From NCBI RefSeq assembly GCF_030272615.1, contig NC_081405.1:21492047-21556046 (forward strand): a DNA stretch of 64,000 bases, given 5' to 3'. The position numbers and the translations under genes are program-made. Below are positions 13,186-27,099 of this stretch, in pieces (position 1 is the first letter of the stretch; the number at the start of each line of letters is the position of its first letter). The stretch comes from Cryptomeria japonica. Its lineage: Eukaryota; Streptophyta; Pinopsida; Cupressales; Cupressaceae. The notes under the pieces are model-generated. The model was given only the letters and a program-made list of their open reading frames with translations, did no database searches and had not been told where the DNA came from.

Positions 13186-14372
13186 TGTTGGGATCCAAGA
13201 ACACTGAGAGGGGGGCTGAATCACTATTCTAGCGAAATAGAGAAATTTAACCTTATTAACACAACAACTCAACAACCAGTAAATATAAAAGCATATAACA
13301 ATAAGAAACAATGCAACCACAAAGATAAACACCATAACACCACAAATTTATACGTGGAAAAAATCAAAGAGGAAAACCAATGTGGGTTTGGAGACCCACA
13401 ATATCTATCCACTGATCAGATGAATAAATTTTACAACAAGGGGATTGCACATGCATGAAGGCCAACAACCTAGAGCACACTGCTCATCACAAAAGGAGCC
13501 TCACTAACTATAAAAAACATCTGTCTGCAATCTAGAATAAAGATTGAACTGGAAGAATGACATCTCCTATGCTCGAGTACAATTCTATTTAAGCTCAATA
13601 CTGGAGGTCTTAAACCTCTTACATAAACCTAATTCAATCACCTATGATCGACCAAAAATTCTGCATATGATTACAGCCTTATTCACACACAGATAATCCT
13701 ATAACCTTAATCCCATACCATGATCTACAAAGAGATCTTACATCATATTTATACCAACCCAGGACCTAAACAATTAGGTCAGCCACCTAAAAGCTAATAC
13801 AATAAATTCATAACATAAACCCACAATCCAATGATCAACCAAGTTGGCCTAAAACCAAAACAATATAAACCAGCCACTAAATCCAACATCGGGATCATCC
13901 ACCAACACGTTAGATAAACTGGTCCATAACTTAGCAGAGTACGATAACATTATGTCTGACCTCCTAAATGCAACACCACTAATCAACAGGAACATGAACA
14001 ATAGAACCAACAACATCCCGGAAGCTAGCTAGAAGCCGCAATAACACCACTTATCAAGTGCATCAAAAGATCTTCAACAAAGCTCTGGCGGTAAAACCCT
14101 TACCAGTGACCAAAAGGCTTACTAGAACAAATAATAGAACCTGAGTCATCAAATCCCAAACCAACTGATCGTGGTACACATCTGAATAGAATGAATGACA
14201 GATCCAAACCAATTCCACAAACCAAAGCATACTAGTCCATACCAGATCAATATCGTAATCCAACCGCTCTACCAGAACATACCAGAAATTGGTAAACAAC
14301 CAAAATAGCCGGTCTTGCCATCAATGACAAACATCAATGCAACACATAATCAATTCCTCCAATTTGCCGCCA
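13186..14372 (-). repeat. 5' LTR of nested copia (1,187 bp)
   Basis: The sequence matches the LTR at 8949-10392 and ends at gccgcca on the plus strand. The primer-binding site lies immediately inside it on the minus strand. Confidence 0.88.
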
Positions 14373-14378
14373 GAGAAG

Positions 14379-17300
14379 GACATAGTTCTTTCAAATGCAA
14401 GAAGACAAATAATACTGGGAGAACAACATTAGTAGAAGAAAGCGCCACCGAATCAGAAAACAAACCAAAAGGTGGATAACTATTGATGATGAGGAGAGAT
14501 TTGTGTCATACTAGAGAGGATGAAGAGCCCTTACAGAGAAGAAATTTGTTCAAGGCTAGATGTAAGGTATCTGGTAAGTGTTTTAAAGTATTTATTGATA
14601 GTGGTAATTCGGATAATCTTGTTTTAGAAGAAATGGTGAATAAATTGAAGTTGGAAAGATTGAAACACCCTAAGCCTTATCAGATAGCATGGATTTAGGA
14701 TGATCATAAGTTGTTAGTAAGTGAGCAATGATTGGTGAAATTGAAATTGGGAATTATCATGATGAAGTTTTGTGTGATATTATGCCTATGGATATTTGTC
14801 AGCTTTTGTTGGGTAGACCTTGGTAGTTTGATAGACATGCAATACATGATGGGAGAAAGAACATATACACTATTGTATCAAATGAGATGAAACAAACCTT
14901 GTTACCCTTGGAGGAGCCTTTGAAGAGTGAAGTCTGTACGAATGCTAGAATATGTTTGGTGGATGTAAGGAAATTCTTGGATGGATTGAGACATGAGAAT
15001 GTGTGCTTTGCCTTAGTTCCTAAGAAGACTGAGAACCTAGAACATGAAGAAGAACCACTAGAGGAGATAAAGGAGTTGTTGATAGAATACATAGATGCCA
15101 TTTAAGATAATGTACCTAATGGATTACCACCTGTGAGGAGTATCAGTCATTGTATGGACCTGATTCCCAGAGCTAGTTTGCCTAACAAAGCTACACACCA
15201 GATCACATTGGCAAAGAATGAAGAATTGAATAGACAATTGCAGGAATTGTTGAAGAAAGGTTTGATCAGAGAAATTTTGAGTCCTTGTGCAATACCAGTA
15301 GTGTTAGCACCTAATAAGAATGTATAATGGAGGATGTGTACCGATTCCAGAGCAACAAATAAGATCACAGTGAAGTACCAATTTCCTTTACCTAGGATGG
15401 ATGACATAATGGATTGTTTGATTGGAGATAAATACTACACAAAGATAGACTTGAAGACTGGATATCATCAGATCAGAATCAGAGAATGAGATGAGTGGAA
15501 AATAACATTTAAGACAAATGAAGAATTGTATTAATGGTTGGTGATGTCTTTGGGGATGACTAATGCACCAAGTACTTTCATGAGATTGATGAATGACGTA
15601 TTGAAGAGATTCATGGGTAAGTTTGTTATTGTATATTTGGATGACATTATGATTTTTCAGTAAGACAAAAGAGGAGCATTTTTTGCATTTAAGACAAGTT
15701 TTGTAGAGGTTGAGAGAGGAGAAGTTGTTGATAAACCTTAAGAAGTGTACTTTCATGAAGGAAGAGTTAGTATATTTTGGATTTATGATATATATCTATG
15801 GATGGATTGAAGATGGACCCTAAGAAAGTGAGAGCAATTGTTGAGTGGCCTACATTGGAAAGCATTGGAGAGGTAAGATAATTTCATGGATTGGCTAGTT
15901 TCTACCGTAAGTTTTTCACAAATTTCAGTTCAGTTTGTATCCCTATGACTGAGACAATGAGAGGAGACAAGAAGGAGTTCAAGTGGACAACCGGAGAAAA
16001 TAAAAGTTTTGAATTGTTGAAACAAAAAGTAACTGAGTAGCCTATGTTAGCTTTACCGGATTTCAATACAGTATTTCATGTGGACTTTGATGCAAGCAAG
16101 AATGCAATTGGAGTGGTATTGAGTCAAGAAGGGAGAGTAGTAGCTTATTTCAGTGAAATGTTGAATGATGCCAGGAGGAGATATTCAATGAATGATCAAG
16201 AATTTTATACCATAGTTCAAGCCTTGAAGAAGTGGAGACTTTACCTATTACCTAAGGAGTTTGTGTTGTATATTGACCATCAAGACTTGCAGTATTTGAA
16301 GAGTCAGAGTAAGTTGAGTTAGAGACATATGAGATGCATAGAATTCTTGCAGAGTTACACCTTTTTGTAGAAGCATAGGAGTGGGAAGTCAAACAAAGTT
16401 GCTGATGCATTGAGTAGAAGGAGGAATTTTTTGATAGAGATGAGAGTGACAGTATTAGGATTTGAGGAGTTGAAGACCTTGTATGATGATGACCCAAATT
16501 TTGCAGAGCCTTGGAAATCATGTAGAGAATAAGTTATGGTAGATAGAAGTCATTGCTTGAATTATTTGATTCAAAATTGGATGTTATTCAGAGGAGTTCA
16601 GTTGTGTATACCTAAGAGTTCTATGAGGGACAACCTGATAAAGGAGAAGCATAGTGAAGGATTAGTCGGACACTTTAGAGTTGACAAAATAGTAGCATTA
16701 GTGAGTGAACATTAATTTTGGCCTCAGATTCATAAGGATGTTAGGAAATTTATGTAGAGCTATAGAGTTTATCAAGTTGCAAAAGGTAGTAGTCAGAATG
16801 TGGGATTGTATAAGCCTTTGACAGTACTGAAGAGTCCTTGGGAAGACATCAGCATGGATTTCATACTTGGATTGCCTAAGACACATAGAGGAAATGATTC
16901 TATATTTGTGGTGGTAGATAGATTCTCGAAGATGGCTCATTTCATACCTTGTAAGAAGACATCAGATGATGCAATGCATGTAGCTAACTTATTTTTCAAG
17001 GAAGTAGTAAGATTGCATGGATTGTACCTAAGAGCATAATTTCAAATAGAGACACTAAGTTTGTTGGTTATTTTTGGAGAACACTTTGCAAGAAGATGAA
17101 GATAGATTTACAGTCCAAATCTACTTTTCACCCATAGACTGATGGGCAAATAGAAGTAGTAAACATGAGCTTGGGAAATTTGTTGAGATGCTTAGTTGGA
17201 GAGAAGACCAAAATTTGGGATTTGATTCTTGCCCAAGCAGAGTTTTCCTACAACAATCCAGTGAATAGGAGTACCGGAAAAACACCTTTTGAGATTGTTA

Positions 17301-17910
17301 TCAGAGCACACCCTAGAGGTATATCAGATTTGAGAAATATCAGTAATGAAGATGAGCAGAGTTCAGAAGAAAAAGAGTTCGTAGATCACATGAAAGCCTT
17401 ACATATTCAGGGTAAGTAGCATTTAGAGGATATGAACAACAAGTATAAGGCGAAGGAAGATGAGAAGAGATGACATAAGGAATTTGAATTTTGTGATGAA
17501 GTGATGGTGTATCTGATAAAAGAAAGATTTCCAGTTGGAACCTATAACAAGTTGCAGATGAGGAAGTTTGGACCTTGCAAGATCTTGAGGAAATTCAGTT
17601 CTGAAAATGCATATGAAGTGGAGCTATTGGATAGTTTGATTATTTCACCTATATTTAACATTGCAAATCTACATCACTATCATGAGTCAGAATTCGGTAA
17701 AGATAGTAATAGAGACTTGGAGAAATAGTTTCCCCAGAAGGAACCAGATCAAATTGAAGACATTTTGGATAGTAGGATTGGGCATAGTACCCAGAGGAGT
17801 CAGTACAAGGAGTATCTTGTGAAATGGAATGACATATTAGTTGAAAATTAATCTTGGATTTCTCAAGAAGAGGTAGACCATCTTGGTTTTCCTCTGGCCC
17901 CAACAAAGTG
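14379..17910 (+). pseudogene. Protease, RT, RNase H, integrase, chromodomain of gypsy
   Basis: Domain patches in order are: an aspartic protease motif FIDSGNSDNLVLEEM near 14590; RT from about 15160, with YLDDIM near 15630; RNase H near 16050-16400 (FHVDFDASKNAIGVVLSQEG); integrase near 16600-17300 ([52 protein letters not shown]). The C-terminal module near 17500-17880 (FPVGTYNKLQMRKFGPCKIL, then YLVKWND) reads as a chromodomain. It is a fossil with many breaks. Confidence 0.88.
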
Positions 17911-17944
17911 AGGGACTCACTTTTTTTCAACAACCCCGGATGTC

Positions 17945-18718
17945 TGATGTAGGAGCATCTTCGGTTCTTGGCAATCTTGCATCAACAAAAAAACATTTCT
18001 TTTTAATTTGTTTTATATTTTGTAGTTTGAACATTTGTTTCTGCATTTTATTGCATTGGCTCACTGGATCTTGTAGAGATGAATTTTTCTTATGAACATG
18101 ATCATCTTCCTTGTTCCTAAACCATGGAGCATTTGGATCATTTTCCAGCAAGTTATCGATTCTGGATTCCGAGATAGTTTTCTAGCTTAGAACACTGGAA
18201 CCACTTGGACCTATTTTCTATTGCCGAATCTTGCGGACCCTTTCCATAGCTTGTGGAGCCCCAATTCATGGATTCCAATGTTCCTTGGTGTGTGGTCGAC
18301 CTTCCCTTTTATCCACACTTCATCCTTTCTATTTTTTCAGAGGAATCTCTTTAGCGGAGGCCGACCTGGTGGTTTTACATGTTTGATCTATTCTTCGACA
18401 TTTGATCCCTCTTAGGCCGACCCGGTTCCCTCTTGACCATATAAATCAATGTAATTATCAGTGAGAAATATAGAAGACATATCTTAAGATTTACAGGTCC
18501 AGAGTTGACTGATTCTATAATTGAGCATGTATGTAGTAGGCCAGTGAGCTGAATCTTGTAACCCGGATGTTACTGATTGTTTGTAATCAATTTTTTATGA
18601 TATAATTCATTCAATTCTACATTTCCTCCATCGTATCCTCTTGTTTCCGTTGTTTTTACTCTTGCTGCTCGGTCCAGACTGATCTCTTTGAGGTCCCTCC
18701 TAACTGGTGACTACACCA
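17945..18718 (+). repeat. 3' LTR of gypsy element
   Basis: It begins TGATGTAGGAGC and ends CTACACCA, followed by the target duplication ATTTT. It aligns over its whole length with 7092-7858. Confidence 0.88.
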
Positions 18719-18723
18719 ATTTT

Positions 18724-19339
18724 TGTCACATCTCTTATTAAGGGTCACTATCTTCTAATATATATCTTGCCAACTTTACTAATTGATTCATAAGATCTAG
18801 AATAAAAAATAAAGAGATTGATTCCTTCAATAATTGTGGTTATAAGTGTTATTGTAGATTCTATTAAATTTAAGATACTGGAAAACTTTATTTAATTTTT
18901 CTTTACATTTTTAATTATCTCTTATCATTTAAAAATATTAAAATTATAAATCTATTTTATTATTTTAATTAATCAATTTTATCTTTATTATAAAATAAAA
19001 TTTCTAATTCAAAGCTTACAACTTTAACTCATAAAAACTAAATTTATATAAATGTAAATGATAGTTCTAAAATTTAGATTGATTTTGAGACCTTACTTAT
19101 CACTACAAATCCCACTAGAAGAAGTTGGGATGACAAACTAGCAAGTGGGTAGGCTACCAGGACCTAATGGTGATTTAGTAGTTCACGTGGCCTAATTTTA
19201 TTTATTTATTTCTTTATTTTAGTGACATTCTACCTAGCGGACACTACTTTTCGATCATACTATATTATAGTTTTTCTTGGAAAACATTTTATACTAAAAA
19301 CTACTAATGAGAACCACGCTTAAATTTAAATTTATTTAA
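18724..19339. other. AT-rich spacer
   Basis: Apart from continuing the sequence that flanks the gypsy insertion, probably the LINE 3' region before 7087, I see nothing to annotate. Confidence 0.4.
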
Positions 19340-20770
19340 ACTTCATTCTGATCTAGAGGATGAATGTAATTTTGTAGCCTATCTTATTCCTAAAAAACAT
19401 TGAAAATGTACCTTTTCACACCATTTTTAATTAATATATTTTTTCTTTTTTATTTATTAAAAGTAATGTCATTTTATAAGATTATTTTTAAACTCGTCGT
19501 TGATTATCTTAAGAAGACTCTTGATTGTCTTATATCATCTGAGCAAGGGGGCTTTGTTAAACCTATCATCAAATCCTTGATAAAGATGTCATTGCAGCTA
19601 AATCAATTCACTCTATGACTTCTTCTAAGGATAAAGCTATGTTTATTAAGATAGGTATGTCAAAGGCTTATGACAATGTTAGGCTGTCCTTCTTAAGGAA
19701 TCTTCTTTTTGCTTTTTAATTTTTTTTCTAATTGGATTACTTGGGTCATGAGTTGTGTCGAATTCTCTTCATTTTCTATTCTTATAAATGATGTTCCTTC
19801 TTCTCTATTTTTTCCCACTTGTGGAATTCATGAGGGTGATCCTTTGTCCCCTTATTTGTTCAATCTCATGGCTAAAGGATTGGAAAGGTTTGTTAGCTAT
19901 CAAAAGACTAATAGTTTTCTTCAAGGATGGAAGGTGGCCAGGGATTGTGATTCTATTTCCCATCTCCAATTTGTGGATGATAATTCTTTGTCGGTTGTTG
20001 CTACTATTCAAGAAGATTTCCATTTTTACAACATTTTGGATCTATACTTAAAATATTCAAGTCAACAAATAAATAAATATAAGTGTAATATTTTTGCCTT
20101 TAATACTCTTATTTCTATTCAGCTAAGGATTGCTTCTATCCTTTATTTTAATATTGGTCATCTTCCATTGGAGTATTTGGGAATCCCCTTGTCAACTAGT
20201 TCTCTTAAATGTATTTTGTTGGAAGAAGATTCTTGACCATTTTAGGATAAAGTTCAACCATTAGACTTACAAATGGTTATCTTTTGTTGGTAGTTGCTCC
20301 CAAAAAAATTTCAAAACTTTATTAGAGATGGTGTACTCAACAAATTCAACCTTGGGCAAAGATAATTTATCACCTAAATATCTTTATGATGCTGGTTTTT
20401 AGGAGGTTTCAAGATCTGATTTAATAGGTAATGGTTTTATTACATGGAATACTCTCAAAATAGGTGCTTCCCTTGTTAAGAAAGGCCTTTTATAGATTGT
20501 CGATTTTAGTGATGTAGCTCTTTTTTAGACCAACTCTAAGGATCTTAATTCTTCAATCCTCTACTCTTTTCCTAGGCTTTATTTGTTGAGTAATATTTTT
20601 ATGGAGGTTGGATGGTGTAAGGTTGTTGATTTTAAGGAACAATGTCAGATGGGGCATTTTTCTCTTTTTCATTGGAAGGATATGAGTAGTTGACCTACAA
20701 GTGGGGATTGTGAATCTTGTTCTTTTATTTCTTCTTATAGCATCATAAATTGCATCCCTATGTAATTTAT
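19340..20770 (+). mobile_element. LINE fragment (RT domain)
   Basis: Patches read VAYLIPKKH near 19360, KLVVDYLKKTLDCLISSEQG near 19490, then from 19709 a 175-aa open stretch. This has FSILINDVPSSLF, GIHEGDPLSPYLFNLMAKGL, HLQFVDDNS (the F/YxDD catalytic box) and LEYLGIPLS, the usual LINE RT order. A poorly conserved tail runs to about 20770. Endonuclease and RNase H are not seen, so it is a fragment. Confidence 0.8.
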
Positions 20771-20779
20771 TACTCAACT

Positions 20780-21250
20780 AGGTCCTATTTTGACATGTAT
20801 GGATTCTCACATCCAGTCCCCTTCTCCATAGCTCAATTTAACGTCTCTTTCTAGCATCTCCTTCCCAAATTGGACCTTAGGTCCCAATTTGAGGCCACAT
20901 TGGGGGGATTGGGTTGATTAGATCAACTCACTCCCCAATGTTTGGCCTCAAATTTGAATCATATGACACTTGAAATGGTTAGGTGGGAAATATTTTCCCA
21001 TGTTGGCTTGCTTTTAGTTCTATACCTCAAAATGCTTGAGAGAGGTATATAAGCAAGGCATTATCCTCATTTTGGGTAGGTCCACATAAATCAATAATGA
21101 GAAATTGAGACCAAGCATTCAAGAATTCAAGGCATTTTGTCTCACCATATCCTTCATTGTGGAAACCTTCAATAATATTCATACGAGCATGTCTTTTATG
21201 ATTTCCTTTTATGTCTTAAAAGAGTACACCAAGAAGTAGCTAAGGCCTAA
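20780..21250 (+). promoter_or_regulatory. Unclassified promoter-like segment
   Basis: It contains a TATA motif in gaggtatataagcaaggca near 21034 and an arrangement like an LTR U3-R or a LINE leader. A loosely similar segment lies at 29340-29754 (shared gcctcaaa/gccccaaactcaaat and aaggcattat blocks). I cannot assign either to a family. Confidence 0.3.
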
Positions 21251-21257
21251 TTACCAT

Positions 21258-21475
21258 TGTTGGGCACCACCTGCAATGGCTGGTCATTCCACTCCAGAGT
21301 AACGGGATTTTCTACCACTTGAGATGGTTGACCATTCTGCACCAGGTTAATAGGCTTCTCCACAGAAGAGGTCGAATCAATAGCTTTTTACCTCCATACT
21401 TTTTTCGCAAGTTGCTTTGTAGGACAGTCCCTAGCCCAATGCCCCACTTGTGTTGTTCTTGCATGTAATTACAAT
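21258..21475 (-). pseudogene. LINE ORF1 fragment with zinc-knuckle remnant
   Basis: The minus strand reads TQVGHWARDCPTKQLAKKVW and then a Gln/Pro-rich stretch (SVEKPINLVQNGQPSQVVE, LEWNDQPLQVVPNNGN). The GHWARDCP motif is the second half of the CCHC knuckle of plant LINE ORF1 proteins; compare CKKVRHWAKSCPKK in the LINE at 59794-60069. The first cysteines are not preserved. Confidence 0.6.
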
Positions 21476-21680
21476 TTTATAAATTACACATGTAAAACAT
21501 CATACACAAATTATATAATGCATAATTGATGATAAAAAAATAAACTGAGTGTTGAGAGACACGTCTTCATTATCACTATCCTTATTTAGAAAAACTTCAT
21601 ATCATTGAAATTAGTCTATGTTTTGAAGTCATCTTGTACTAGTGTGTGGAATTTAGCATATGAAATAGAGTTGTAGTACT

Positions 21681-22914
<1,234 letters not shown>

Positions 22915-22973
22915 GTACTGAATTGAAGAATCCCTAGACTTAGGAAAAAATTGTTACATAGTAGATTTGAGGT

Positions 22974-23520
22974 GATGTAGTTCAGAATTATAACTCCAAA
23001 CTACAATTTTAATTATTGATGAAATGACAAGCCAGGTGAAATTTGGGGTTATAATATCGAACAACACTTATGAATGTGCTTTGGGTGTGGTTTGGAGTTA
23101 CAACTCTGAACTGCACTTTGTGAAAATATGGAAAGGCTTTGTGTAGTTTAGAGTTGTAACTCTGAACTATAGTTTGTAAAAAATTGCAAGGGCTTTGTGT
23201 AGTTTGGATTGTAACTTCGAACTACACTTGAAAAGGGAAAGACTTCAGTGTAGTTCGGTGTTGTAACTCCGAATGACACATATGAGCAATAACATTGACA
23301 TAGTGTGTAGTTCAGAGATACAACTTCGAACTACACTTGTGGTGTATGTTGCAAAAAATATGTAGTTTGGACTTATAAGTTTGAACTACACATTATAGAA
23401 GAAACAAAAAGGACACTATGAACAAAAAAAAGGAAATGGGCATAGTTCGAAGTTATTAACCTGAAATGCATGAATATGTGCATTTTGGGTTTAGAGTTTA
23501 TCTCTGATAATGTACAAAGA
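22974..23520. repeat. Array of tandem imperfect palindromes
   Basis: A palindromic unit of about 32 bp, with arms gtgtagttcggagtt and aactccgaactacac, recurs eight to ten times every 50-65 bp (near 22975, 23037, 23087, 23142, 23196, 23248, 23303, 23362, 23442). The spacers are unlike one another, so the palindrome is the conserved part. Compensating changes between arms are visible in several copies. Confidence 0.85.
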
Positions 23521-24289
23521 AAATAAAAACTAACTCCTGAAATGACAATTTGTGAATCTTTTAGATTGACAAATTGAGACTCAAATCAAGACAATTTCTC
23601 AAGAGCCTAACTACATGTGAGAGGTTGAAAAAGATCACCCTCAACATGACCCAGCTGGAAGTTGAGGTTGTGGAGGCTCTCAAGAATCTGAATTGGGCTC
23701 TCTCTTATTTGTTGTTGTGTTCCTGGTTTTTGGCTTTTTACTGGTTTGTTGCTGTCCTATGGTTGTTGGTTTTAATTTGGCTATATCTTTAAGTAACATT
23801 TTATAATTGCTCTCTGTTAAAGGGTTTCGGGTCCCTTCAAAACCTATTTGTTCCTTAATTAAAAACTACACACAAGAGGGTTTGACAAATTCCTTGACAT
23901 GCATTCTTAGAGAGTGTGGGCTATGAAATAGACAAAATTTGTAGGGGTTATCCCACAATTTGAGTGGGCTAAAATCGAGGATAACATGGCTCAAATTTGG
24001 ACTATAGGCTAGTCTCAGTCTGCTATGTTGTCTCCTTTTCCAGAATTGGCTTGTCAGTTTATTGTCTCCCTATGCATGTTGAAAGTTGTCCATATTAGCC
24101 TATTTTCATTCATTTACAGTTGCATAGTCATTTTCGATTACCCCCCATGAGGGACTATTGAATTCACTCTGTGCCTTAAAATATCTTAGGCTAAGTGGAT
24201 CATTCTTTCTCTCAATGTAATCAAAGCGGAAATAGGCCTAAGTTTCCTAGTTTGTTAGTGAACCCTATATCCCCCACGCGTTACATGTA
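23521..24289. other. Unassigned spacer
   Basis: A 72-aa open frame at 23574-23792 (+) has a heptad-like start (LKKITLNMTQLEVEVVEALK) and a hydrophobic end, but nothing supports it as a gene. The rest is unremarkable. Confidence 0.35.
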
Positions 24290-25110
24290 CTATGTCTTGT
24301 GCTTAAAAAGTCAAAATAAAAAGACAAAATTAATTTTATTACACATAAAGAATATGATATTTTTTTCAAAAAAATAAATTATATATGTTTACTAAACTTG
24401 TGAGTTAAATTTAAAAACATGTTTCAAAACACACTTCACATTTGTCTTTATATTATTATAAGAAAAATAAGACTATACTAGATCTCGGTGTACTGCTCTT
24501 TTTCTATTATATTGATGTTTAATTGATTATGTAATCATACATGTTGTAATAATTACTATTTTATCTTTATATATTTTTTAGTATTTAATATGATTATAAT
24601 TATATGCTTTTATATGTGGGATTAAACAAACAAAAGGTTATACACAATAAAAAAATTATTTAAATTGTATATTTGTCAATGAATCTTATGAAAGAGAAAA
24701 CGTTAGTTCAATTAACAACATTAGAATTAAACTTTAAAAAATTATGGAATGCCAATCAATCAATCTTCTGACAATAACATAAGGCACAAGGCACTATCTA
24801 AAATGTTTTGATATAGAAAGTCAAAGCAGACAACACAAATAATTTGTTTTTTATGTTTGATCCCATTGATATTTACTTTGATGTGCAATCATGTATATCT
24901 TATTATTATTATTATTATTACATAATATATTATAACTATATATTTTTATGATCATGTCCAAATAGACTTTCTTTTTTTTGCCAATCTAATAATTATAAAT
25001 GAATTTAAATTTACATACTTTTTTAAAACATCATTGATTTAAAATTTTTTACTACACTTAATAATAATAAAAATAATAAAAGATATAATAAAAACACACA
25101 TAATCAATTT
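24290..25110 (-). repeat. AT-rich dispersed repeat, inverted copy
   Basis: Read as reverse complement, it aligns with 32580-33290 and 27330-28010. Shared blocks include caaagtaaacatcaatgg, ttgactttctatatca, aaaagcatataattataat and gaaacatgtttttaaattt. Identity looks to be roughly 75-85 percent. Confidence 0.75.
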
Positions 25111-26063
25111 ATTATTAGAACAAGGAGGGGAACCAACAAAACCAACAACATACTCACCTATTTTACTTTTAGCCTCCCCCTATCAAGCTCCTATATTCAA
25201 TGATTTTAGTATTCTTTCTCAATAATAAGAATTTTGAGGGTTCTTCTTGGCAAATGGACATAGTGTTCTACCAATGACTGGAAGGTTTGGGATTGGTATT
25301 CTCTTTCTCTTGAAAAAATGACTCAGATTTTACATTTACTTCAGAAGGATGTGGGTCAATTATTGTTCTTCTATTCAGAGTTTCAATGGAGTCATGCCGT
25401 TTTGGATTTGGTGGTTTGTTGGGAGATCATTTTGACTCTTGGTTTTCCTTGCTGTGCTAGCTATGACTATCTGGAAATCTTCTTGTATTATTTTCAGATC
25501 TTTGATTAATAAATTTTAGCCTTTTTGTCAAAATAAAATATATCCATTTGAGAAAAAAAATCATAAAAAACAACTGATTGTTATTCGGTCAAATTGGCTG
25601 CTGTCGAAGTCTAATGTTTTAAGTTTTACATGTATTTCAGTATGGAAGTTTAAAAGAAATATGGAATGGAATAAGATTTACAGTCAAGCTATTTGCAGAT
25701 ATAGTGCACCAATACTTCCATGACAAGAAATGTGTACTCTCTATACTTGCAAGGATTATTGAAAAAATATTTATTGCATTAACTATCAACAATTCATATT
25801 GTGCGGTATGCTTTTGTGAATGCACAACAGACAAATCTCTTTGCAGATTGAGTGCTTCAATACCTCAAAGATAAGAGATATATACTTGCAAGATTTATGT
25901 TTCCCTCCTGCCCAATTTCTAGGGACTGATACCACTATAAGCAAGCATTTATTACATTTAACAATCCAGAAGAGATTAACTTCAGCAAATGACATGAACA
26001 CAGTACTACCCAAAGCCAAATCATATATGATAACGATGAGCACATCCCTAATGGTCTAGCTTC
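25111..26063. other. 3' flank of SPR1-like gene B
   Basis: On the minus strand an AATAAA motif lies at 25948-25953, about 110 bp beyond the stop codon, and is a likely polyadenylation signal. A 63-aa plus-strand frame at 25318-25509 has no support as a gene. Confidence 0.5.
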
Positions 26064-26507
26064 TCATTTCTGTCCTCCCAAGAGATAGCCCAGAGAAGAC
26101 CCTCCACCTGGTACACTCTGCACTTTTGTTGAAGGCCGATCCTGAAATCATAAAATACAACAATGAATCATCATTGCCCTAACAAAATACTACGTTGGTC
26201 TTATTACCCAATAGATTTCTTATATATGTATGATGATAACAGCAATGGATTCATAAAACCAATCCTTTTTATAACGACTATCTATCTTGATCTTAATACC
26301 CAGTAGAATGGAATACTTATAAACAAAATCATATCAACTTACAGTGATGAAATTCCCACTGTTTTGCCCATCTACCCTTTGATAGTTATTTGTAATGGGC
26401 TTGCTGTTGTGAATGTTGGAAGGGGAGTCTTTTGTGGGAAGAGAGGCTCCCCCCAACAGATATCCCAATGAGCTTTGCCCCCCTCCACTGCAAACTCCAC
26501 GACCCAT
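26064..26507 (-). CDS. SPIRAL1-like microtubule-associated protein, copy B
   Basis: Exon 1 is 26343-26507 (55 codons) and exon 2 is 26064-26141 (25 codons plus stop). The intron of 201 bp has GTAAGT and TTTCAG ends, in phase 0, at the same position as in copy A. The 80-aa product starts MGRGVCSGGG, has GGGQSSLGYLLGG, a linker of about 20 residues, then NNYQRVDGQNSGNFIT, DRPSTKVQSVPGGG and SSLGYLLGGQK. The paired GGG-SSLGYL blocks at both ends are the family hallmark and are known to matter for microtubule binding in SPR1. Exon 2 keeps the more usual Asp-Arg-Pro start, where copy A has Glu-Arg-Pro. The frame is intact. Likely regulation: TATA motif at 26703-26711 and AATAAA at 25948-25953. Confidence 0.92.
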
Positions 26508-27099
26508 TTTCTCTGCTTCAAGTTAAAGTGCGTTGTAAATGATTGTATTGCCTCAATTATTTATGCAATCCATTTGTTAAGCTATGCTCATACACACAAA
26601 TTTCCATTAATCTTTCCTGAAATCAAAGATTTATTCTTACAAGAAAAGCAATAAGGAGAGCTCACCAAACTGAAATGCTGACCGACAGCCTGATTTTTCA
26701 TGTTTTATAAACCCTAATATTTGGTGAACTGTGACTCTCCTGCAATTTGCAGCAGTAACGACAGAAAAATATTCATATTTTATTTGTTAACAAGGGATGT
26801 CTTTTCTTCATAGACACGTTCAAGTGCAACCACAAGGCAAAGCAATGATTATGCCTTGTTTGAAATGATAACATAGCGAGAAGTAAGTGAGTAGTTTATT
26901 TGTGCTCTATCTAGGACTACCATTAATGGTTCAGTGGTCACTTTTGATGCATTAGACTGTTATAGTAGATTTCTACTAATGGAATGTACTTTTGATAGTG
27001 ATAAACATGTGCCTTGTCAAAAAAGTGAATAACACAATTATTCACCACACAAACCATTGATCTTCATATTTTTATAACTTTTCCAAAAAAAGTATAGCC
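26508..27099 (-). promoter_or_regulatory. 5' flank and likely promoter of SPR1-like gene B
   Basis: On the minus strand GTTTATAAAAC (26703-26711) lies about 200 bp upstream of the start codon and is a good TATA candidate. Sequence nearer the gene, including ataaggagag near 26649, is shared with copy A. Confidence 0.5.

Larger units (their letters stand above)
8949..14372 (-). mobile_element. Ty1/copia element nested in gypsy gag, broken
   Basis: LTRs at 8949-10392 and 13186-14372 flank an interior of 2.8 kb, much shorter than a whole copia interior. A duplicated GAGAAG lies at 8943-8948 and 14373-14378. On the minus strand the 5' LTR ends CCCAACA and is followed by a textbook primer-binding site, TTGGTATCAGAGCC (13171-13184). 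A polypurine tract AAAGGGGGAGAT precedes the 3' LTR near 10393-10404. It inserted after the gypsy element was in place. Confidence 0.9.
7092..18718 (+). mobile_element. Ty3/gypsy chromovirus, broken, with nested copia
   Basis: Two related LTRs (7092-7858 and 17945-18718) begin TGATG and end CACCA and are flanked by a perfect 5-bp duplication, ATTTT (7087-7091 and 18719-18723). Between them lie gag, protease, RT, RNase H, integrase and a C-terminal chromodomain-like stretch, the Ty3/gypsy order. It is a fossil with many breaks. LTRs differ at about one site in ten by eye, so the insertion is old. A copia element (8949-14372) interrupts gag. Confidence 0.9.

Noticed and set aside
22974-23520. 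CRISPR-like array (palindromic repeats with differing spacers)
   Set aside because: The context is a plant nuclear genome with LTR elements and spliced genes; the repeats are imperfect and there are no cas genes.
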